Shown here: positions 36,801 to 45,206 of the stretch, one piece after another
How the letters are laid out: each line of letters starts with the position of its first letter
How positions within the stretch are numbered: position 1 is the stretch's first letter
Assembly (NCBI GenBank): GCA_947173955.1
Contig: CAMWHE010000003.1
Coordinates: 52,353-116,352 of the forward strand
Reading direction: 5' to 3'
DNA: 64,000 bases
DNA from: an uncultured Bacteroidales bacterium
Lineage (GTDB): Bacteria; Bacteroidota; Bacteroidia; Bacteroidales; Muribaculaceae
Position numbers and translations under genes: made by a program
Notes under the pieces: model-generated
Seen by the model: only the letters and a program-made list of their open reading frames with translations
Told to the model about the DNA's origin: nothing
Database searches by the model: none

Positions 36801-36932
36801 ACCATCACCAAGTACACGGGTATGGACCCCGAAGTTCCCTTCCAGAACGGCGGCGCCATCGCTACGGGTATCGACTATAACAACTACCCCAACCCCCGTA
36901 CATTCCTCATCGGTTTAGACTTCAAATTCTAA
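33888..36932 (+). CDS. SusC/RagA-family TonB-dependent transporter
   Basis: A 1014-residue outer membrane transporter. It has a signal peptide (about 1-19, ending WGQ), a carboxypeptidase-like domain (about 22-95) and the motif ILDEVVVVGYGQVKRSDL. The plug domain carries LKDASASAIYGTRASNG at about 205. A long beta-barrel ends in Phe (GLDFKF). It pairs with the SusD 6 bp downstream. C-ending codons dominate. The GH30 gene at the end of the locus suggests a beta-linked glycan as substrate, but this is inference. Confidence 0.95.
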   Translation: MKKFLTTIGLSLIGLVAWGQITVTGTVTSATDDEPIIGATVILKGASIGTPTDIDGNFTLHNVPADGTLAFSALGFEKVEVPVEGRSVINVVMNEQSSILDEVVVVGYGQVKRSDLTSSITTVKAEDITEVTTGNAMDALQGKVSGVQIASGGGPGTTPKVIIRGITSVNGSTPLYVVDGVPLNTSNINFINSNDIESMEVLKDASASAIYGTRASNGVIIITTKKGKAGAVQVDFSASLGWQTMTKPKVAWAHEYEQVFYKRYANDGRIAPWNSPYVDYADVDGTDWWNEVVNETALIQNYALGIRGGNDKFIYSLSVGYFKNNSQFDVGFWDKLNVRLNTEYTFNQYVKAGLDIAPNMENWENSPNLFAAAMAMDPTTPVFRPKSEWDPENPMNDYQRSYNNQEWNPAASLARFNDHTRKMALLMNPYIEIKPWEKLTFRTQFGINAWYQRADGYNYKFHIDALEQSDHNSVYRNYSDGLNWTWNNTLTYMDTFAGKHNLTAMVGFTAEKYQDWWANASRQDIPGSSELLHEVSAGIGDQFASGSAGSTSLASFLGRVMYNYDQRYYLTASVRFDGSSRFPAGNKYGTFPSVSVAWRLSQEKFMEGTRDWLNNAKVRFGWGQVGNQAIGAGAYLTTIANVNYVFGSPQNRYPSTIMGAMGNPNLKWETVEDLNLGVDLTLFNSRLNITADIYQKTSHDMLYGKQSQLIMGLPQWMGSVTQNIGSMRARGWELAVEWNDQVGKDFRYSIGLQLSGVSNKGLKFTGDGPILDGSGMPESIIRNDDNALISRFYGYKCLGIFQNWTEVYAHTNEHGALIQPDAQPGDLIFADLNHDGSLNEADKAFIGNPYPDLNLGLNMSFWYKDFDLTANFYGTFGNDIFNIQKTRYSGGGGQNVYRGTLDKAWSYEGQNTDIPRLSYNDLNQNYSRVSSFFVEDGSYFRCKLLTLGYTLPKSFMKEYNLRFYVSAQNLFTITKYTGMDPEVPFQNGGAIATGIDYNNYPNPRTFLIGLDFKF

Positions 36933-36938
36933 GAAATC

Positions 36939-38621
36939 ATGAAAATTAACAAGATATTCATCGCTGCCATCGGCGCAGCATTCGCGTTGAGCTCATGCGA
37001 CGACTTCCTGACCGAAGACGTGCGCGGCACTGAGAACCTCGACACATATTTCCAGACAGCCGACGAGGTCAATTCCTACGTGGGCGGCTGCTACTTCGAA
37101 ATCGCCAAGGGCGGTGGCTGGTGGCAGGTCTACAACACATGGCTCATCTCCGACATGACAACCGACGACCTCTGGGACGGCAACACCACCCAGGACGACG
37201 GCTATCAGACCACTACCCACTTCATGCCCAACGGCCCCGAGCAGGGTATCCTCCAGAACTTCTGGGGCGCACGCTATCAGGGCATCAATACCTGCAATGT
37301 GGCTCTCGAACGCATCCCCGGCGCCAACATGGACGAGAATGAGAAAGCTCTCCGCATAGCCGAGGTGCGCTTCCTCCGCGCATTCTTCTATTTCGACCTC
37401 GTACGCAACTTCGGCGGAGTCCCCATGCTGACATACTACGGCCAGGAGACAACCGGAATGGGACGTACATCTCAGGAAGACTGCTATGAATTCATCGAGA
37501 AAGAACTCGCCGCCGCAGCTGAGGTGCTTCCCCAGCGCAGCGAATGGGCTGCCGCCGACATGGGTCGCGCCACACGCGGCGCCGCTCTCGGCATCCTCGG
37601 CAAAGCCCAGCTCTATCAGGGCAAATGGGAAGAAGCCAAAGCTACTCTCAAGACTATTATCGACGAAGGCGAATATGAACTCCTCGCCAACTTCGGCGAC
37701 GTATGGAGCGTCAAGCACAACAACTCCAAGGAATCCCTCTTCGAGGTACAGCAGATGTATGGTGGCGACACCTACGCACTCGGCGGCGCCCTCACAGTCG
37801 TGACCGGTTGCCGTAACGGCGTCGGCGACGGATGGTCATGGGGCCAGCCCACATCCGACCTTGAGAACGCGTTCCTCGCCGCAGGCGACACAGAGCGTCT
37901 CCGCTGGACAATCATCAAGACCGGCTGCACATCGATCGCAGGCGAGACCCAGTTCGTCAAGTTCATCCAGAACAACAACTCTACCTTCTCCGGCGGCAGC
38001 AAAAACGCCAAATTCATCAGCTACAAGGACGACTTCGGCTGGACCGACATCATGCTCAGCACCACATATCTGATCGATCCGGGTCAGCACAAGTCAGCCC
38101 GTATCATCCGCAAATACTTCGTGCCCCTGGAGGACCGTCCCGAAGTCTACAACATCGACAAAATTCCTCTCAACCACCGTGTGCTCCGCTATGCCGACGT
38201 CCTCCTGATGTACGCCGAAGCCTGCGCTGAGACCGGTGCCACAGCCGATGCCCAGGCCGCCCTCAATCAGGTTCGTGCCCGCGTAGGTCTCGCTCCCGTG
38301 ACCGCCACAGGCACCGAACTCCGCGATGCAGTCCGCGCCGAACGCCGCCTCGAGCTCGCCCACGAGCAGTGCCGTCTCTACGACCTGCGCCGCTGGGATT
38401 GCGCCAACGGCAAGAAGATGATGTGCAACGTCATGGGTCCCAACGGATCGTTCGTCAAGTACAACACCGGCGACGATGCCGACATCTACGAAAAGTGGAA
38501 CCAGATCGAGCCCTCCGACAAGGGCACACGCTTCCGCGAGGACCGCGACCTGCTCTATCCCATCCCCTTGTATGAAATCCAGCACTCCAACGGTGCTATC
38601 GTGCAGAACCCCGGTTGGTAA
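36939..38621 (+). CDS. SusD/RagB-family lipoprotein
   Basis: A 560-residue lipoprotein (lipobox LSSC, Cys20). Helical SusD features include RFLRAFFYFDLVRNFGGVPM at about 145-164 and GAALGILGKAQLYQGKWEEA. The C-terminal part has HRVLRYADVLLMYAEACAET, ALNQVRARVG and RAERRLELAHEQCRLYDLRRW. It ends with the family's LYPIPLYEI...NPGW pattern. It follows SusC by 6 bp and precedes the GH30 gene by 38 bp. Confidence 0.94.
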   Translation: MKINKIFIAAIGAAFALSSCDDFLTEDVRGTENLDTYFQTADEVNSYVGGCYFEIAKGGGWWQVYNTWLISDMTTDDLWDGNTTQDDGYQTTTHFMPNGPEQGILQNFWGARYQGINTCNVALERIPGANMDENEKALRIAEVRFLRAFFYFDLVRNFGGVPMLTYYGQETTGMGRTSQEDCYEFIEKELAAAAEVLPQRSEWAAADMGRATRGAALGILGKAQLYQGKWEEAKATLKTIIDEGEYELLANFGDVWSVKHNNSKESLFEVQQMYGGDTYALGGALTVVTGCRNGVGDGWSWGQPTSDLENAFLAAGDTERLRWTIIKTGCTSIAGETQFVKFIQNNNSTFSGGSKNAKFISYKDDFGWTDIMLSTTYLIDPGQHKSARIIRKYFVPLEDRPEVYNIDKIPLNHRVLRYADVLLMYAEACAETGATADAQAALNQVRARVGLAPVTATGTELRDAVRAERRLELAHEQCRLYDLRRWDCANGKKMMCNVMGPNGSFVKYNTGDDADIYEKWNQIEPSDKGTRFREDRDLLYPIPLYEIQHSNGAIVQNPGW

Positions 38622-38659
38622 TCTGTCAATAATGTCACATTTCTAATACATCAAAAGCA

Positions 38660-40309
38660 ATGAAATTAATCAAATATATGGCAGCCGGCACATTGATGCT
38701 CGCTATGACCGGCTGTTTCGACGAGCCCACCGGCGAGTCGACAAAACATCTGCCCGGCACACCCTCCGACGATATCGATGTACCTGAAAACATCGTGTCG
38801 CCCAAGCCCTCAGGCAGCTCCAAGACAGCCAATATCACCGTCAACACCGAGGTAGCCTATCAGACTATGGAAGGCATCGGCGCCAGCGACTGCTGGCTCG
38901 GCGAATTCGTAGGCCAGTACTGGGGTTCCAACCGCGCCGACGCAGCCAACTGGCTCTTCTCGCGCAAGATCGTCAGCGGCCAGCCCCAGGGTATCGGCCT
39001 CTCGATGTGGCGTGTCAACCTCGGCGGCGGCTCAGCAGAACAGGGCATAGAGTCAAAGATCGTCAATGTCACCAACCGCGCCGAGTGCTATCTCGACGCC
39101 AACGGCTCCTACAACTGGAATAAATGCGCCGGCCAGCGCTACTTCATGCAGCAGGCCAAGAACAACGGCGTCGAGAATTTCGTACTCTTCAGCAACTCAC
39201 CCCTCGTCTACTGGACCAAAAATGGCCTCGCCACAAAGATCGGCGAGCCTAACAACGGCCACACCAACCTCAAGGACGACTGCTACGACGACTTCGCCGA
39301 ATATATGGCTGCCGTAGCCGAGCACTTCACAGCCGAAGGCTACAACGTCTCCCACGTATCTCCCGTCAACGAGCCCCAGTTCTCATGGGACGGCGACAAT
39401 CAGGAAGGCTCATCCTGGTTCAATACCGAAGTCGCCAAGCTCGCCCGCGCCATGCAGACCGCCTTTGACGAACGCGCTATCCCGACCAACATCCTTCTGG
39501 GCGAAGCCGGCTCTTACGCCGCCCTCTACAGCGAAGGCAACAATCAGGCCAACGTCATCGACCAGCTTTTCACACCCGGCAATGAGGCTTACGTAGGCGA
39601 CCTCTCACGCGTCGACAACCTCGTCTGCGGTCACTCCTACTGGACATACAACACCTGGAACGAGATGCGCAACGTGCGCCAGACTCTCGCCGACAAGGCC
39701 AAGCAGAAAGGCGTGCGCGTATGGCAGACCGAGCTCTCGCTCCTCGGCGACGCTCCAGCCGACCTCGTAGGCGGCTACGAAGGCGCCACCGAGCTCGACC
39801 TCGCCATGTATGTATCACGTATCATCCACAACGACTTCGCTGTAGCAGGCATCACATCGTGGAGCTACTGGACAGCATTCGGCGTCGAGGCATGGGGCCA
39901 GAAGAACCGCTTCGAGCTCATCTTCTCGACACCCGTCGACGGCAACTACGGCTCCAACTGGACAACTCCCGGCACACTCCAGGCCAACCCCAACCTCTGG
40001 GTACTCGGCAACTACAGCCTCTACATCCGTCCCGGCTTCCAGCGTGTAGACCTCGCCCTCGATGAGTCCAAGGACTTCTTCGGTACAGCATGGCTCTCTC
40101 CGACATCCAAGCGTCTCGTCTTCGTCATCACCAACTATCAGGACGAAAACGTGCTCTTCAACGTCTACAACCAGTTTGACGCCAACCCGCAGGCTATCCA
40201 CCGCTACACCACCAGCGCCAAGAAAAACCTCTATCAGGAATTCTTCAAAGTCGGCGATCAGCTCTTCATAGAGCCCCACTCGGTGACAACCTTCGTCTTC
40301 GACTTCTGA
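38660..40309 (+). CDS. GH30-type glycoside hydrolase lipoprotein
   Basis: A 549-residue enzyme with lipobox MTGC (Cys19), so probably on the cell surface. After a linker rich in Pro, Ser and Thr (about 20-58), a TIM barrel starts at YQTMEGIGASDCWLGEF. The expected acid/base is Glu238 in SPVNEPQFSW and the nucleophile Glu358 in VWQTELSLL. The last 120 or so residues form the beta-sandwich usual in GH30. Known GH30 subfamilies act on beta-1,6-glucan, beta-1,6-galactan, xylan or glucosylceramide. I cannot assign one. As the only enzyme of the locus it likely makes the first surface cut. Confidence 0.87.
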   Translation: MKLIKYMAAGTLMLAMTGCFDEPTGESTKHLPGTPSDDIDVPENIVSPKPSGSSKTANITVNTEVAYQTMEGIGASDCWLGEFVGQYWGSNRADAANWLFSRKIVSGQPQGIGLSMWRVNLGGGSAEQGIESKIVNVTNRAECYLDANGSYNWNKCAGQRYFMQQAKNNGVENFVLFSNSPLVYWTKNGLATKIGEPNNGHTNLKDDCYDDFAEYMAAVAEHFTAEGYNVSHVSPVNEPQFSWDGDNQEGSSWFNTEVAKLARAMQTAFDERAIPTNILLGEAGSYAALYSEGNNQANVIDQLFTPGNEAYVGDLSRVDNLVCGHSYWTYNTWNEMRNVRQTLADKAKQKGVRVWQTELSLLGDAPADLVGGYEGATELDLAMYVSRIIHNDFAVAGITSWSYWTAFGVEAWGQKNRFELIFSTPVDGNYGSNWTTPGTLQANPNLWVLGNYSLYIRPGFQRVDLALDESKDFFGTAWLSPTSKRLVFVITNYQDENVLFNVYNQFDANPQAIHRYTTSAKKNLYQEFFKVGDQLFIEPHSVTTFVFDF

Positions 40310-40336
40310 TCCCCGCACAACAGACACCATACACCA

Positions 40337-40374
40337 GCGCCCCGGCCCAGGACATCCCCCTGCGGCCGGGGCGC
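40337..40374 (+). terminator. GC-rich hairpin after GH30 gene
   Basis: GCGCCCCGGCC (40337-40347) pairs perfectly with 40364-40374. It is followed by CCCTATATTCC rather than a T run, so termination strength is uncertain. Confidence 0.5.
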
Positions 40375-40518
40375 CCCTATATTCCTGCAGCACGATAGTG
40401 CATGTTGAAATTGCCATTTACAGCAAAATAGTGTCTTTTTTCGGGGTGGCGATTTGTGGTAAAATGGTGGAGAATTAAGAATTTGGCGAGAGGGTGTGGC
40501 GATGTCGGCGTTTTTTTG

Positions 40519-40526
40519 TAATTTTG
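40519..40526 (+). promoter_or_regulatory. -7 box of lysS
   Basis: TAATTTTG fits TAnnTTTG and lies 40 bp before the lysS ATG. The -33 element is unclear. Confidence 0.45.
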
Positions 40527-40565
40527 CAGTCTGCAATGTATTAGTTAATAATTTTACACTTCAAT

Positions 40566-42302
40566 ATGAATATCCTCGAACTCAGCGAACAAGAAATCGT
40601 ACGCCGCAACTCCCTCGACGAGATGCGCCGACTTGGTATTGACCCTTATCCTGCAGCCGAATGGCCTGTCGACGCGCATGCCGACGAGATAAAATCGACA
40701 TTCGCCGACGACGCTCCCCAGCGTGACGTGGTCGTTGGTGGCCGCATCATGGGGCGCCGTATCATGGGCAAGGCTGCCTTTATGGAGCTTCAGGACTCTA
40801 CCGGCCGCATCCAGGTATATGTCAACCGCGACGAGCTCTGCCCCGGCGAGGACAAGGATTTATATAACGTAGTGTTCAAGAAGCTTCTCGACATCGGCGA
40901 CTTTGTCGGCGTCAAGGGCTATGTGTTCCGCACGCAGACAGGCGAGATCTCTATCCACGCACGCGAGCTGGTGGTACTCAGCAAGTCGCTCCGTCCGCTC
41001 CCGATCGTCAAGGTCAAGGACGGTGTCACCTATGACGCTTTCGACGATCCCGAGCTCCGCTATCGCCGCCGCTACGTTGACCTGATAGTCAACGACGGTG
41101 TCAAGGATATCTTCATCAAGCGCACCAAGGTGCTCAACTCGATGCGCGAGTTCTTCAACAGTCACGGCTACATGGAGGTTGAGACCCCCATCCTGCAGTC
41201 GATAGCCGGCGGCGCATCGGCGCGTCCGTTTATCACCCATCACAATTCGCTCAACATCGAGCTCTACCTGCGTATCGCTACCGAGCTCTATCTCAAGCGA
41301 CTGATCGTGGGTGGTTTCGAGGGGGTCTATGAGATCGGAAAGAATTTCCGCAACGAGGGCATGGACCGTACCCACAACCCCGAGTTCACCTGCATGGAAA
41401 TCTATGTCGCCTATAAGGACTATAACTGGATGATGACCTTCACCGAGCAGCTTCTCGAAAAGATCTGCATGGATGTCAACGGCACAACCGAGGTCAAGGT
41501 AGGCGATAATGTCATCTCTTTCAAGGCTCCTTTCCGCCGCGTGACCATGATCGACGCCATCAAGGAAAACACCGGCATCGACATTACCGGCATGGACGAG
41601 GAGGCTCTCCGCGGCGTCTGCAAGAAGCTCGACATCGAGATCGACGACACGATGGGCAAGGGCAAGCTCATTGACGAAATCTTCGGCGAGACCAGCGAGG
41701 GCAAGTATATCCAGCCCACATTCATCACCGACTATCCCATCGAGATGTCGCCCCTGACCAAGAAGCACCGCGACAATCCCGAGCTGACCGAACGCTTCGA
41801 GCTGATGGTCAACGGCAAGGAGCTCTGTAATGCTTACTCCGAGCTCAATGACCCGATCGACCAGTATGAGCGCTTCGTCGAGCAGATGAAGCTCGCCGAC
41901 AAAGGCGACGACGAGGCCATGATCATCGACCAGGACTTCGTGCGCTCCCTCGAGTATGCCATGCCCCCCACATCCGGTATGGGTATGGGCATCGACCGCC
42001 TCGTGATGGTGATGACCGGCCAGACGACAATCCAGGAGGTACTCTTCTTCCCCCAGATGCGCCCCGAGAAGGTGCAGCGCCGCGATGGTGAGGAGGCATT
42101 CGCAGCCGTAGGCGTGCCTGCCGAGTGGGTTGCTCCCCTCCATAAGGCCGGTGTCATGACCGTCGAGATGCTCGGTCAGGCCGGTGCCGGCAAGCTCTTC
42201 CAGGAGCTCTGCGGCATCAACAAGAAATTCAAGCTCGGCCTCGCCAATCCCGGTCAGGAAGGCGTCGCAGGCTGGATCGAGGCCGCTGCCAAAGAACAGT
42301 AA
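40566..42302 (+). CDS. lysS: Lysyl-tRNA synthetase, class II
   Basis: The enzyme charges tRNA-Lys. The 578 residues include the N-terminal OB-fold anticodon-binding domain (about 60-165, [23 protein letters not shown]). Class II motif 2 is [20 protein letters not shown], and motif 3 is [11 protein letters not shown] (about 475-485). About 70 residues beyond the core (from [14 protein letters not shown]) form a C-terminal extension seen in Bacteroidetes LysRS. It is followed 58 bp later by gpsA. Confidence 0.97.
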   Translation: MNILELSEQEIVRRNSLDEMRRLGIDPYPAAEWPVDAHADEIKSTFADDAPQRDVVVGGRIMGRRIMGKAAFMELQDSTGRIQVYVNRDELCPGEDKDLYNVVFKKLLDIGDFVGVKGYVFRTQTGEISIHARELVVLSKSLRPLPIVKVKDGVTYDAFDDPELRYRRRYVDLIVNDGVKDIFIKRTKVLNSMREFFNSHGYMEVETPILQSIAGGASARPFITHHNSLNIELYLRIATELYLKRLIVGGFEGVYEIGKNFRNEGMDRTHNPEFTCMEIYVAYKDYNWMMTFTEQLLEKICMDVNGTTEVKVGDNVISFKAPFRRVTMIDAIKENTGIDITGMDEEALRGVCKKLDIEIDDTMGKGKLIDEIFGETSEGKYIQPTFITDYPIEMSPLTKKHRDNPELTERFELMVNGKELCNAYSELNDPIDQYERFVEQMKLADKGDDEAMIIDQDFVRSLEYAMPPTSGMGMGIDRLVMVMTGQTTIQEVLFFPQMRPEKVQRRDGEEAFAAVGVPAEWVAPLHKAGVMTVEMLGQAGAGKLFQELCGINKKFKLGLANPGQEGVAGWIEAAAKEQ

Positions 42303-42360
42303 TGCCTTCCGGAGCGTTATAACAGAAACGCACATCCATACCACCTAACACAGACACACG

Positions 42361-43359
42361 ATGACATTTCCGGGAAATATAGCTGTCATGGGCGGCGGGA
42401 GCTGGGCTACAGCTCTTGCCAGCCTGCTGATGAAGAATTGCGAGACCATCCACTGGTATATGCGCCGCCGCGACCGTATCGACGAGTTCGTGCGCCTGCG
42501 CCATAATCCGGCCTATCTGACCGATGTCAGATTCGACATCGAGCGTATCCTCTTTACCGACGATATTAACGAGGCGTGCCGCCGCGCCGATACCCTGCTG
42601 CTCGCCATGCCGTCGCCATATTTCAAGGATCATGTCGACAAGATAACGACTAACATATCAGGCAAATCGATCGTGACAGCCATCAAGGGGATCGTCCCCG
42701 GCGAGAATATGCTCGTCACCGACTATATGAGTCAGCGCTTCGGCATCCGGCGCGAGAATATGCTCGTCATCAGCGGCCCCTGCCATGCCGAGGAAGTCGC
42801 TCTCGACCGCCCGTCGTTCCTCACAGTCGGATGCAACAGCGAGGAGAAAGGAGAAGCATTCAGCCGGTTGCTCGAGTCGGGCAACAGCCGCGCCATAGTC
42901 AGCTCCGACGTCAACGGCATCGAGTATGCCGGCGTCCTTAAAAACGTCTATGCCATCGCCGCCGGCGTAGTTCACGGCTCCAAGCGCGGCGACAACCTGC
43001 TTGCCCTCCTCGTCTCCAACGCCATACGCGAGATGGCCCGCTTCCTTGATGTGGCGGCTCCGGCCGGCGGCCGCGACATATGCGACTCCGTCTATCTCGG
43101 CGACCTGCTCGTCACCGCCTATTCGCGCTTCTCGCGCAACCACAACTTCGGCTCCATGATCGGCCGTGGCTACTCCGTAAAGTCAGCCCGTATGGAGATG
43201 GAACAGACCGCCGAGGGCTACTACGGCACCAAGTGTATGCACGAGATCAACGCCCGCTACGGCGTCCCGATGCCGATCCTCGAGGCCGTCTACGATATCC
43301 TCTACCGCGGCGTCTCCGCCGACTCCGCCCTCCGCACCCTCTCCGCCAGCTTCACCTGA
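42361..43359 (+). CDS. gpsA: Glycerol-3-phosphate dehydrogenase [NAD(P)+]
   Basis: It makes sn-glycerol 3-phosphate from dihydroxyacetone phosphate for lipid synthesis. The 332 residues have the Rossmann motif VMGGGSWATALA at about 10-21, then AIKGIVPGENMLVTDY, the ISGPCHAEEVA motif, GVLKNVYAIAAGVVHG with the catalytic Lys, and GDLLVTAYSRFSRNHNFG. It appears to be in an operon with lysS. In several Bacteroides this pair is followed by pgi; here it is followed by a hairpin array instead (recalled gene order, not checked). Confidence 0.96.
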   Translation: MTFPGNIAVMGGGSWATALASLLMKNCETIHWYMRRRDRIDEFVRLRHNPAYLTDVRFDIERILFTDDINEACRRADTLLLAMPSPYFKDHVDKITTNISGKSIVTAIKGIVPGENMLVTDYMSQRFGIRRENMLVISGPCHAEEVALDRPSFLTVGCNSEEKGEAFSRLLESGNSRAIVSSDVNGIEYAGVLKNVYAIAAGVVHGSKRGDNLLALLVSNAIREMARFLDVAAPAGGRDICDSVYLGDLLVTAYSRFSRNHNFGSMIGRGYSVKSARMEMEQTAEGYYGTKCMHEINARYGVPMPILEAVYDILYRGVSADSALRTLSASFT

Positions 43360-43412
43360 TCCTTCTAAAGTAAAGTTCTGATATACTGATGCTAATGTCA
43401 GAAAGCATTGCT

Positions 43413-43626
43413 CGCACACGCTCTTGCGCGTGCGGATATTAGAGTGGGACCGGATTCCTGTGGTTGAGGTAATAAGCCGAAACCACAGGCTACTCTGCTG
43501 TCACCCGCTGCTGCGGGTGACTTATCTCTATCGCAGCAAAAGCACCTGAAGGGTGCGTCATTGTTGGTAACCCCATGCGTTGCATGGGGTAGAAGATAAC
43601 AGCCACATTATGAGCGTCGAAGACGC
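43413..43626. repeat. Array of six palindromic hairpins
   Basis: Six separate inverted repeats occur in 215 bp: 43413-43434 (9 bp, one mismatch), 43457-43489 (9 bp perfect, 15-base loop) and 43500-43521 (GTCACCCGC/GCGGGTGAC). The others are 43542-43556 (5 bp), 43570-43590 (ACCCCATGC/GCATGGGGT) and 43614-43626 (GCGTC/GACGC). Loops of four of them are 3-5 bases. Apart from these, the 390 bp between gpsA and the next gene hold no ORF that I can support. Confidence 0.7.
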
Positions 43627-43712
43627 GACGTTGTGACCACTCAACACCTCTCTGCAAAAAAACTTGTACTCAAAAGTGTATAATGTGCATACGGCCGGGG
43701 CGGTTTTGTGTG

Positions 43713-43720
43713 CATCTTTG
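43713..43720 (+). promoter_or_regulatory. -7-like box before unknown gene
   Basis: CATCTTTG differs from TAnnTTTG at the first base. It places the transcript start near 43727, favouring the ATG at 43750 over the in-frame ATG at 43723. Confidence 0.35.
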
Positions 43721-43749
43721 CGATGAAAAACGCAATAACACACAGTACT

Positions 43750-44319
43750 ATGAACAAAGCAAAGACCATTACCCTCACAATCGACGAATTTTCCCGGATT
43801 CTTGGAATCTCCGATCCCTCACTCCGCGAGTCCATCCTGACCGCCGTACAAAATGCGGCTGCCAATCCTCAATCTATCGACCTGTCAGCCTATACTGACG
43901 CTCATCCACTGATTCATAGCCTTGTAAAGAAACTGAAGACCCGCGCCGAAGCTGCCCGCCGTCGTGCCGAGAAGCGCGCCGGGATCCGTAAGGCAACTCT
44001 TACGCAACAGCCTCACACTCCGCCTCAGTCTGGACATCCAGCTACTATGGCTGTGGATATGGAGCTGACCGACTTCAATGTCCGCTGCCTGCTTTGGATT
44101 AAGCAACACGGCAAGATAATGATTGATAGCCTGATGCACATCTTTAAGGCGCAGCACCCCGGTTCGGTAGGCCATGCGGCTATAGAATGGTTTAATGTAG
44201 TGTCGGCCGACCTGAAAGAGTATTTCCGCCCGATGATTGAGGTGGCATCCCACTATTTCAAGTTGCCAAAATATAACCGCCCCCATTCGCTTCGTATCCC
44301 CGTTGCAACTGCAAAGTGA
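43750..44319 (+). CDS. Unrecognised basic protein after hairpin array
   Basis: A 189-residue cytosolic protein of no family I recognise. The N-terminal part (about 1-50) is helical (ITLTIDEFSRILGISD, ESILTAVQNAAAN). A strongly basic stretch (about 62-85, KKLKTRAEAARRRAEKRAG) is followed by a Pro/Gln-rich linker, and then a helical C-terminal part with LTDFNVRCLLWIKQHGKIM and AIEWFNVVSADLKEYFRPMIE. The basic linker suggests nucleic-acid contact, but this is only a guess. The start at 43750 is chosen from the promoter-like box; 43723 remains possible. The gene stands alone. Confidence 0.6.
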   Translation: MNKAKTITLTIDEFSRILGISDPSLRESILTAVQNAAANPQSIDLSAYTDAHPLIHSLVKKLKTRAEAARRRAEKRAGIRKATLTQQPHTPPQSGHPATMAVDMELTDFNVRCLLWIKQHGKIMIDSLMHIFKAQHPGSVGHAAIEWFNVVSADLKEYFRPMIEVASHYFKLPKYNRPHSLRIPVATAK

Positions 44320-44366
44320 CTATTCCCTCACGGGGTAGTCGAAAGCTTATGAGAATTAAGTAATCT

Positions 44367-44735
44367 TTATGCTTTCGGAAGACGTGGATTAGACATGGAT
44401 CGGGATATCAGACTGTTTATTTCTGATTTTAGGCGAGGTATGTGATTAATGACAATTGCCCAGAGAATGTCTGGTTTCAGTGAGTCGTAAGCGTGGATTA
44501 CATAGTTGCGCGTATCTACAATTTTACGGGATGCTGTGATTTCGATTCGCGAGTCTATTTTTAGAATACGGTTCATGGCCTCACCTAAAATTTCGATATT
44601 CCGTTCTACAAATTTTCTGAAAACAATATCGTTTTCGAAAGCTTCATAATGACGGCCAAAACGTTCCTGAGCAATCTCTATCTCGGATATAGCAATAAGC
44701 ATATCTTCAAGATATTTTTTTATCTGATCATCCAT
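44367..44735 (-). CDS. HepT-like HEPN ribonuclease toxin
   Basis: This is the toxin of a HepT/MntA type VII toxin-antitoxin pair. The 122-residue all-helical protein starts at the ATG at 44733-44735. The conserved RX4HXY motif is intact as R76-NYVI-H81-A-Y83, so RNase activity is plausible. In the family, the MntA partner silences the toxin by adenylylating the Tyr of this motif. Its start overlaps the end of the MntA-like gene by 8 bp, supporting coupled translation in the usual mntA-hepT order. Confidence 0.88.
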   Translation of the reverse strand: MDDQIKKYLEDMLIAISEIEIAQERFGRHYEAFENDIVFRKFVERNIEILGEAMNRILKIDSRIEITASRKIVDTRNYVIHAYDSLKPDILWAIVINHIPRLKSEINSLISRSMSNPRLPKA

Positions 44736-45039
44736 ATATAAGCTTTTTGGTCTCGTCAAGTTGCTTTTTAAAGTATTTGTTTGTGATAGCGTCCTCACAT
44801 ACGAGATCAACGCGGCGTCCGAACAGAGCCTCAAGCTCATGCATGAAATCAAAAAAGATATCAGCCCAGTCAAGACCTTCTGACTTTATGGTTTCTGCAT
44901 CAAAATTCACGGCAAAATCCACATCGCTTCGGTCATTGAAGCGAGGGGTAAGAATTGACCCGAAGACCCATAGTTTGGCAACCTTGTATTTATGGCACAA
45001 GGCAATAATTTTGTCTATATTAAGTTCTATCAACTTCAT
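44728..45039 (-). CDS. MntA-like minimal nucleotidyltransferase antitoxin
   Basis: A 103-residue nucleotidyltransferase that pairs with the HepT-like toxin. The ATG at 45037-45039 is chosen because the conserved fold begins there and a promoter box lies directly upstream. The active-site motif GS at 27-28 and the DxD at 39-41 (SDVDF) are intact, consistent with an active AMP-transferring enzyme. Later residues include RRVDLVCED with a third acidic position. It overlaps hepT by 8 bp. Confidence 0.87.
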   Translation of the reverse strand: MKLIELNIDKIIALCHKYKVAKLWVFGSILTPRFNDRSDVDFAVNFDAETIKSEGLDWADIFFDFMHELEALFGRRVDLVCEDAITNKYFKKQLDETKKLIYG

Positions 45040-45044
45040 ATCCG

Positions 45045-45075
45045 CAAAGATAGCAAAAACTTTGACATCTTCAAT
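45045..45075 (-). promoter_or_regulatory. Promoter of mntA-hepT
   Basis: On the minus strand ATTG (45075-45072), 19 bp, then TATCTTTG (45052-45045). The -7 box ends only 5 bp before the ATG, so the transcript would be leaderless or nearly so. Confidence 0.6.
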
Positions 45076-45206
45076 GTTTTTGTAACGGCAACACACGAAT
45101 AGATTCTGCGAACGACGGTTACAAGCGAATTGCCCGCAATGACGCGTCCGCAGATGATGGGTGGATTCCCGGATGGATTGATTGACTGATGTTTATTGTC
45201 GGAGGG

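Noticed and set aside
40860..42344. 494-residue minus-strand frame inside lysS
   Set aside because: Antisense shadow; His/Asp/Leu-rich composition is the mirror of lysS codons.
43413..43626. Hairpin array as a CRISPR
   Set aside because: The stems differ from each other and there is no constant repeat with equal spacers; no cas genes nearby.
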